A model generated the notes under the pieces. It was not told the origin of the DNA. It was given only the letters and a program-made list of their open reading frames with translations, and ran no database searches. DNA of 18,355 nt from Bacteroidales bacterium UBA6366 (GTDB lineage: Bacteria > Bacteroidota > Bacteroidia > Bacteroidales > UBA932), in NCBI GenBank assembly GCA_002438845.1, contig DJRG01000064.1, forward strand, positions 1-18,355. Reading direction: 5' to 3'. Position 1 is the first letter of the stretch. Every line of letters begins with the position of its first letter. A program made the translations under genes and the position numbers. Of the stretch, positions 15,712-18,355 are shown in pieces.

Positions 15712-16344
15712 ATGCCTTACAAGCCGAAACCACACTACGGAGGCCCTAAGCCAGCCACCGCATTCAGACCAAGCGCAGGTCCAAGACCGGCAGGAGCGCG
15801 TGGACCGCGTCCTTTCGTCCGTCAAAAAGCGGAGGATGAACTGAACATCAACGAGGAGATCACCGCCTCACAGGTCCGTCTGGTCGGTGACAACATAGCG
15901 GAACCGGGTATTTATCCGATTTCCAAAGCCTTGAAGATGGCGGACGAGCTTGAACTCGATCTTGTTGAGATCAGCGCCAAGGCTGACCCGCCTGTATGTA
16001 AGATCCTTGACTACCAGAAGTACCTCTATCAGCAGAGGAAGAAGGCCAAGGAGATGAAGCAGAACGCCTCCAAGATTGTCATTAAGGAAATCCGCTTCGG
16101 GCCTAACACCGATGAGCACGACTTCCAGTTCAAGCTCAAGCATGCGCAGGAGTTTTTGGAGGAAGGTTCCAAGGTCAAGGCTTCCATATTCTTCCGCGGA
16201 CGCTCAATCATGTTCGCCGAGCAGGGGGAGAAGCAGCTTCTGAGATTCGCCGTCGAACTTGAGGACTACGGCCGCGCGGAGAACATGCCGACCCTTGAGG
16301 GAAAGAGGATGACGATGATGATCGCTCCTGTGAAGAAAAAGTAA
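15712..16344 (+). CDS. infC: Translation initiation factor IF-3 with N-terminal extension
   Basis: Binds the 30S subunit, prevents early 50S joining and checks the start codon. IF3-N spans about 46-118 (INEEITASQVRLVGDN, then LVEISAKADPPVCKILDYQK) and IF3-C about 120-210 (IRFGPNTDEHDFQFKLKHAQ ... MMIAPVKKK). Before the usual N-terminus lie about 45 extra residues rich in Pro, Arg, Gly and Lys (PKPHYGGPKPATAF, GPRPAGARGPRPF), so the protein is 210 residues instead of about 175-180. No in-frame ATG or usual alternative start codon closer to the domain was found, which supports ATG 15712. A purine-rich AAGGAG (15688-15693) is 18 nt from the ATG, too far for a normal ribosome site. Confidence 0.98.
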   Translation: MPYKPKPHYGGPKPATAFRPSAGPRPAGARGPRPFVRQKAEDELNINEEITASQVRLVGDNIAEPGIYPISKALKMADELELDLVEISAKADPPVCKILDYQKYLYQQRKKAKEMKQNASKIVIKEIRFGPNTDEHDFQFKLKHAQEFLEEGSKVKASIFFRGRSIMFAEQGEKQLLRFAVELEDYGRAENMPTLEGKRMTMMIAPVKKK

Positions 16345-16372
16345 TCCGCTTGGTGCGGAGAACAATATTAAC
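16345..16372 (+). promoter_or_regulatory. Small hairpin plus repeated CAATATTAAC before rpmI
   Basis: TCCGC (16345-16349) pairs with GCGGA (16355-16359) around a TTGGT loop. CAATATTAAC follows (16363-16372). The same 10-mer after a CCGCGG occurs before infC (15672-15681). A shared role in translation initiation or mRNA processing within the operon is possible but not shown. Confidence 0.3.
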
Positions 16373-16390
16373 GTTTAATTTATTATAACA

Positions 16391-16585
16391 ATGGCAAAGC
16401 TTAAGACCAACTCCGGTGCCAAAAAGCGCTTCACGCTTACCGGATCGGGAAAAATCAAGAGGAAGCACGCTTACCACAGCCACATCCTCACCAAGAAGAC
16501 CAAGAAGCGTAAGAGAAATCTTGACCACTTCGCTATCCTTCACAAGGATGACGTGAAGAGAGTAAAAGAGCTTCTGGTCCTGTAA
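16391..16585 (+). CDS. rpmI: 50S ribosomal protein L35
   Basis: Small basic 50S protein of 64 residues, the normal length. The family pattern is clear: MAKLKTNSGAKKRF, then GSGKIKRKHAYHSHIL and TKKTKKRKRNL. It lies between infC and rplT, the conserved order, with an AT-rich leader (TTTAATTTATTATAACA) before the ATG and no Shine-Dalgarno sequence, as is common in Bacteroidota. Confidence 0.98.
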   Translation: MAKLKTNSGAKKRFTLTGSGKIKRKHAYHSHILTKKTKKRKRNLDHFAILHKDDVKRVKELLVL

Positions 16586-16601
16586 GTTTTTATGTTTAAC
16601 T

Positions 16602-16647
16602 TGGAACGCAGTAGAAAAGCATCGCCGAAAGGCGGTCACTGCCTCCG
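16602..16647 (+). ncRNA. Structured intercistronic RNA between rpmI and rplT (candidate L20 control site)
   Basis: An outer stem GCAGT (16608-16612) with ACTGC (16638-16642) encloses an inner stem ATCGCC (16621-16626) with GGCGGT (16631-16636), one G.U wobble, capped by a GAAA (GNRA) tetraloop. GGA (16603-16605) with TCC (16644-16646) can extend the base. The asymmetric purine-rich internal loop is 16613-16620. It ends 16 nt before the rplT ATG. No T-tract follows, so it is not a terminator. Ribosomal protein L20 is known to repress its own operon in other bacteria by binding mRNA structures; a similar role here is inference. Confidence 0.45.
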
Positions 16648-16662
16648 GAAAAAGATCAATTT

Positions 16663-17007
16663 ATGCCAAGATCAGTAAATTCAGTAGCCTCAAGGGCTCG
16701 CCGCAAGAAGATTCTCAAGAGAACCCGCGGTAATTTCCTCTCCAGAAAGAATGTCTGGACTGTAGCGAAGAACACCTACGAGAAAGGTCTCACCTACGCC
16801 TATCGTGACCGCAAGGCCAAGAAGCGTACTTTCCGTGCCCTCTGGATCCAGAGAATCAACGCAGCTGCCCGTCAGTACGGCATCTCTTACTCTCAGTTCA
16901 TGGGCAAGCTCGCCAAGCAGAACATCGGTCTCAACCGCAAGGTTCTCGCTGACCTCGCTATGAACAACCCACAGGCGTTCGAAGCAATCGTCAATTCTGT
17001 AAAATAG
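16663..17007 (+). CDS. rplT: 50S ribosomal protein L20
   Basis: Early-assembly 23S rRNA-binding protein of 114 residues, the usual size. Family motifs are RRKKILKRTRGN with a basic N-terminal tail, then AYRDRKAKKRTFRALWIQRI and INAAARQYGISYSQFMGKL. In many bacteria it also represses its own operon; the structured RNA just upstream fits such a target. The stop TAG is 10 nt before the likely start of lepB. Confidence 0.99.
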   Translation: MPRSVNSVASRARRKKILKRTRGNFLSRKNVWTVAKNTYEKGLTYAYRDRKAKKRTFRALWIQRINAAARQYGISYSQFMGKLAKQNIGLNRKVLADLAMNNPQAFEAIVNSVK

Positions 17008-17017
17008 TGTCTGGGAA

Positions 17018-18355
17018 GTGAGCTTGAGGGAAACATACCACAACAAATGGGTGAGGATGGGCTTCTGGTCCGTTCTCTATGTGCTGTGGGTGATCTGGCT
17101 CGGGAATTATTGGTGGCTCTTCGGCCTTGCCGTCATCTTTGACCATCACATCACCCACAAGGTGAAGTGGATGTTCTGGAAGAAGGAGTACAAGGAAGGG
17201 GAGAAGCGCAATGTATGGCTTGATTGGCTTGACGCCATCATATTCGCTGTCATCGTCGTGACATTCATCAACATATTCTTTTTCCAGGCCTTCAAGATTC
17301 CTTCATCGTCGATGGAGAGTTCCCTTTTCACCGGGGATCATCTCTTCGTCAGCAAGCTGACCTTTGGACCGAAGGTGCCTCAGACTCCGTTGTCCGTCCC
17401 GTTCACGCACAATGTGATATTCGGTAAAGAGTCATATTCGACTCTCATCCAGAATGACTACCGTCGCCTGAAGGGACTCAGGAATGTAAGGAGAGGAGAC
17501 TATGTGGTGTTCAATTTCCCTGACGGAGACACGGTTTTGTCCCGTTTCCCGTCCGAGGATTACCACACTTGGGTCAGAAGGGCAGGCAAAGACTTCGCCT
17601 TGGCCAACGGCGGCCCGATCAAGGTCCGTCCTGTTGACAAGAAAGACCACTATGTCAAGAGATGTGTCGCACTTCCGGGGGATTCACTGTCTGTTGTAGA
17701 CGGTCTTGTCTACACCAATGGGGTCAAGCAGGAAGTATATCCGGGGATTCAGTTGTCTTACACCGTCGTCACCAATGGTGGCAGGATCAATTCAAGGACT
17801 CTTGAGAAGATGGGCCTCAACCTTGAGGAACTCTATTTCGATGGAAGTCTGCCGGGCTATCCAGCCATGCCTCTTACCCAGAGCATGATTGAAGAGGTCG
17901 GGAAGATTTCTTCCGTGGTCAGTGTGGAGCCGAATCTGGATGTTTATCCGCCTGATTTCCCGGACTCTTATCTCAGTCTCTTTCCTTTCACTGAGAACAC
18001 CGGTTGGACCAGGGATTATTACGGCCCGATCTGGATTCCTAAGAAAGGGGCTACGGTTGACCTCACGGCGGAGAATCTTCCGCTCTACGAGAGGATAATT
18101 TCCGCATACGAGGGTCATGAGTTGAGGACGGACGCTGACGGGAAGATATTCATTGACGGAAAGGAGGCTTCAAGCTACACTTTCGAAATGGACTACTATT
18201 TCATGATGGGGGACAACAGGCACAATTCCCTGGACTCAAGGTACTGGGGATTCGTTCCTGAGGATCACATAGTTGGAAGACCGGCCATGGTTTGGCTGTC
18301 GACCGATGCTAGTCGTAAGTTCCCTAACAACATACGGTGGCGCAGATTCTTCAAA
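17018..18355 (+). CDS. lepB: Signal peptidase I, cut by the right edge of the window
   Basis: Membrane serine protease that removes signal peptides from exported proteins. The frame is open from 17003 to the window end with no stop (446 codons shown from GTG 17018). Two hydrophobic segments lie near the N-terminus (about 15-38 and 71-90). The catalytic Ser98 is in IPSSSMES, the catalytic Lys214 in YVKRCVALPGD, and the conserved GDNRHNSLDSRYWGFVP stands near the end. About 150 residues separate the Lys box from the GDNR box, a long insertion of the kind seen in Bacteroidota signal peptidases. I prefer GTG 17018 (reads MSLRETYHNKWVRMGFWSVL) because the residues before ATG 17057 resemble the N-terminus of Bacteroides homologues; GTG 17051 and ATG 17057 are alternatives. 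The last residues (RWRRFFK) look close to the true C-terminus. Confidence 0.93.
   Translation, partial: MSLRETYHNKWVRMGFWSVLYVLWVIWLGNYWWLFGLAVIFDHHITHKVKWMFWKKEYKEGEKRNVWLDWLDAIIFAVIVVTFINIFFFQAFKIPSSSMESSLFTGDHLFVSKLTFGPKVPQTPLSVPFTHNVIFGKESYSTLIQNDYRRLKGLRNVRRGDYVVFNFPDGDTVLSRFPSEDYHTWVRRAGKDFALANGGPIKVRPVDKKDHYVKRCVALPGDSLSVVDGLVYTNGVKQEVYPGIQLSYTVVTNGGRINSRTLEKMGLNLEELYFDGSLPGYPAMPLTQSMIEEVGKISSVVSVEPNLDVYPPDFPDSYLSLFPFTENTGWTRDYYGPIWIPKKGATVDLTAENLPLYERIISAYEGHELRTDADGKIFIDGKEASSYTFEMDYYFMMGDNRHNSLDSRYWGFVPEDHIVGRPAMVWLSTDASRKFPNNIRWRRFFK

Noticed and set aside
17008..17020. Bacteroidales-1 RNA, often found downstream of the L20 gene
   Set aside because: Only 10 nt separate rplT from lepB, with no promoter or terminator; there is no room for it.

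Overview
The window looks like a chromosomal piece of a Bacteroidales bacterium (phylum Bacteroidota) with balanced to slightly high GC. The evidence is a SusC/SusD pair inside a polysaccharide utilisation locus (PUL), BACON-type and DUF6377-type proteins, a DUF4199 membrane protein beside a family 2 glycosyltransferase, promoters of the Bacteroidota TAnnTTTG type, and lipoprotein signals on most PUL proteins. I cannot name a genus.

Layout. Positions 1-179 hold the end of an rRNA operon: a 5S rRNA gene and a strong intrinsic terminator. Positions 180-717 carry no gene. They hold a decayed array of REP-like sequences with a 31/34-35 bp alternating period, then an AT-rich regulatory region with a direct repeat, a TAnnTTTG box and a hairpin. 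Positions 718-10303 are a five-gene PUL on the + strand: SusC-like TonB-dependent transporter, SusD-like lipoprotein, GH30 glycoside hydrolase, a probable surface glycan-binding lipoprotein, and a four-domain lipoprotein ending in a glycerophosphodiester phosphodiesterase (GDPD) domain. A terminator follows, and a SusR/DUF6377-like membrane regulator (10430-12022) with its own promoter completes the locus. Positions 12026-13564 hold a minus-strand pair, DUF4199 protein then a GtrB/DPM1-like GT2 enzyme, convergent with the regulator at a 3-nt gap. A divergent promoter region (13565-13698) leads into the translation operon thrS-infC-rpmI-rplT, with a signal peptidase I gene (lepB) only 10 nt behind rplT and running off the right edge.

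How the genes may work together. GH30 would cut a glycan at the cell surface, the binding protein and SusD would hold it, SusC would import it, and the GDPD lipoprotein would cut a phosphodiester. GH30 plus GDPD fits a glycan carrying glycerol phosphate (for example lipoteichoic acid with a gentiobiose anchor, or phosphoglycerol-decorated glucan). This is inference only.

Most notable observations: an in-frame TAG exactly at the signal-peptide cleavage site of the SusC gene; the GH30/GDPD combination and the GDPD domain fusion; mutually exclusive hairpins in the thrS leader that look like an attenuator; a structured RNA between rpmI and rplT; and a strand-symmetric excess of the hexamer GAATAT/ATATTC, apparently created through synonymous codon choice.
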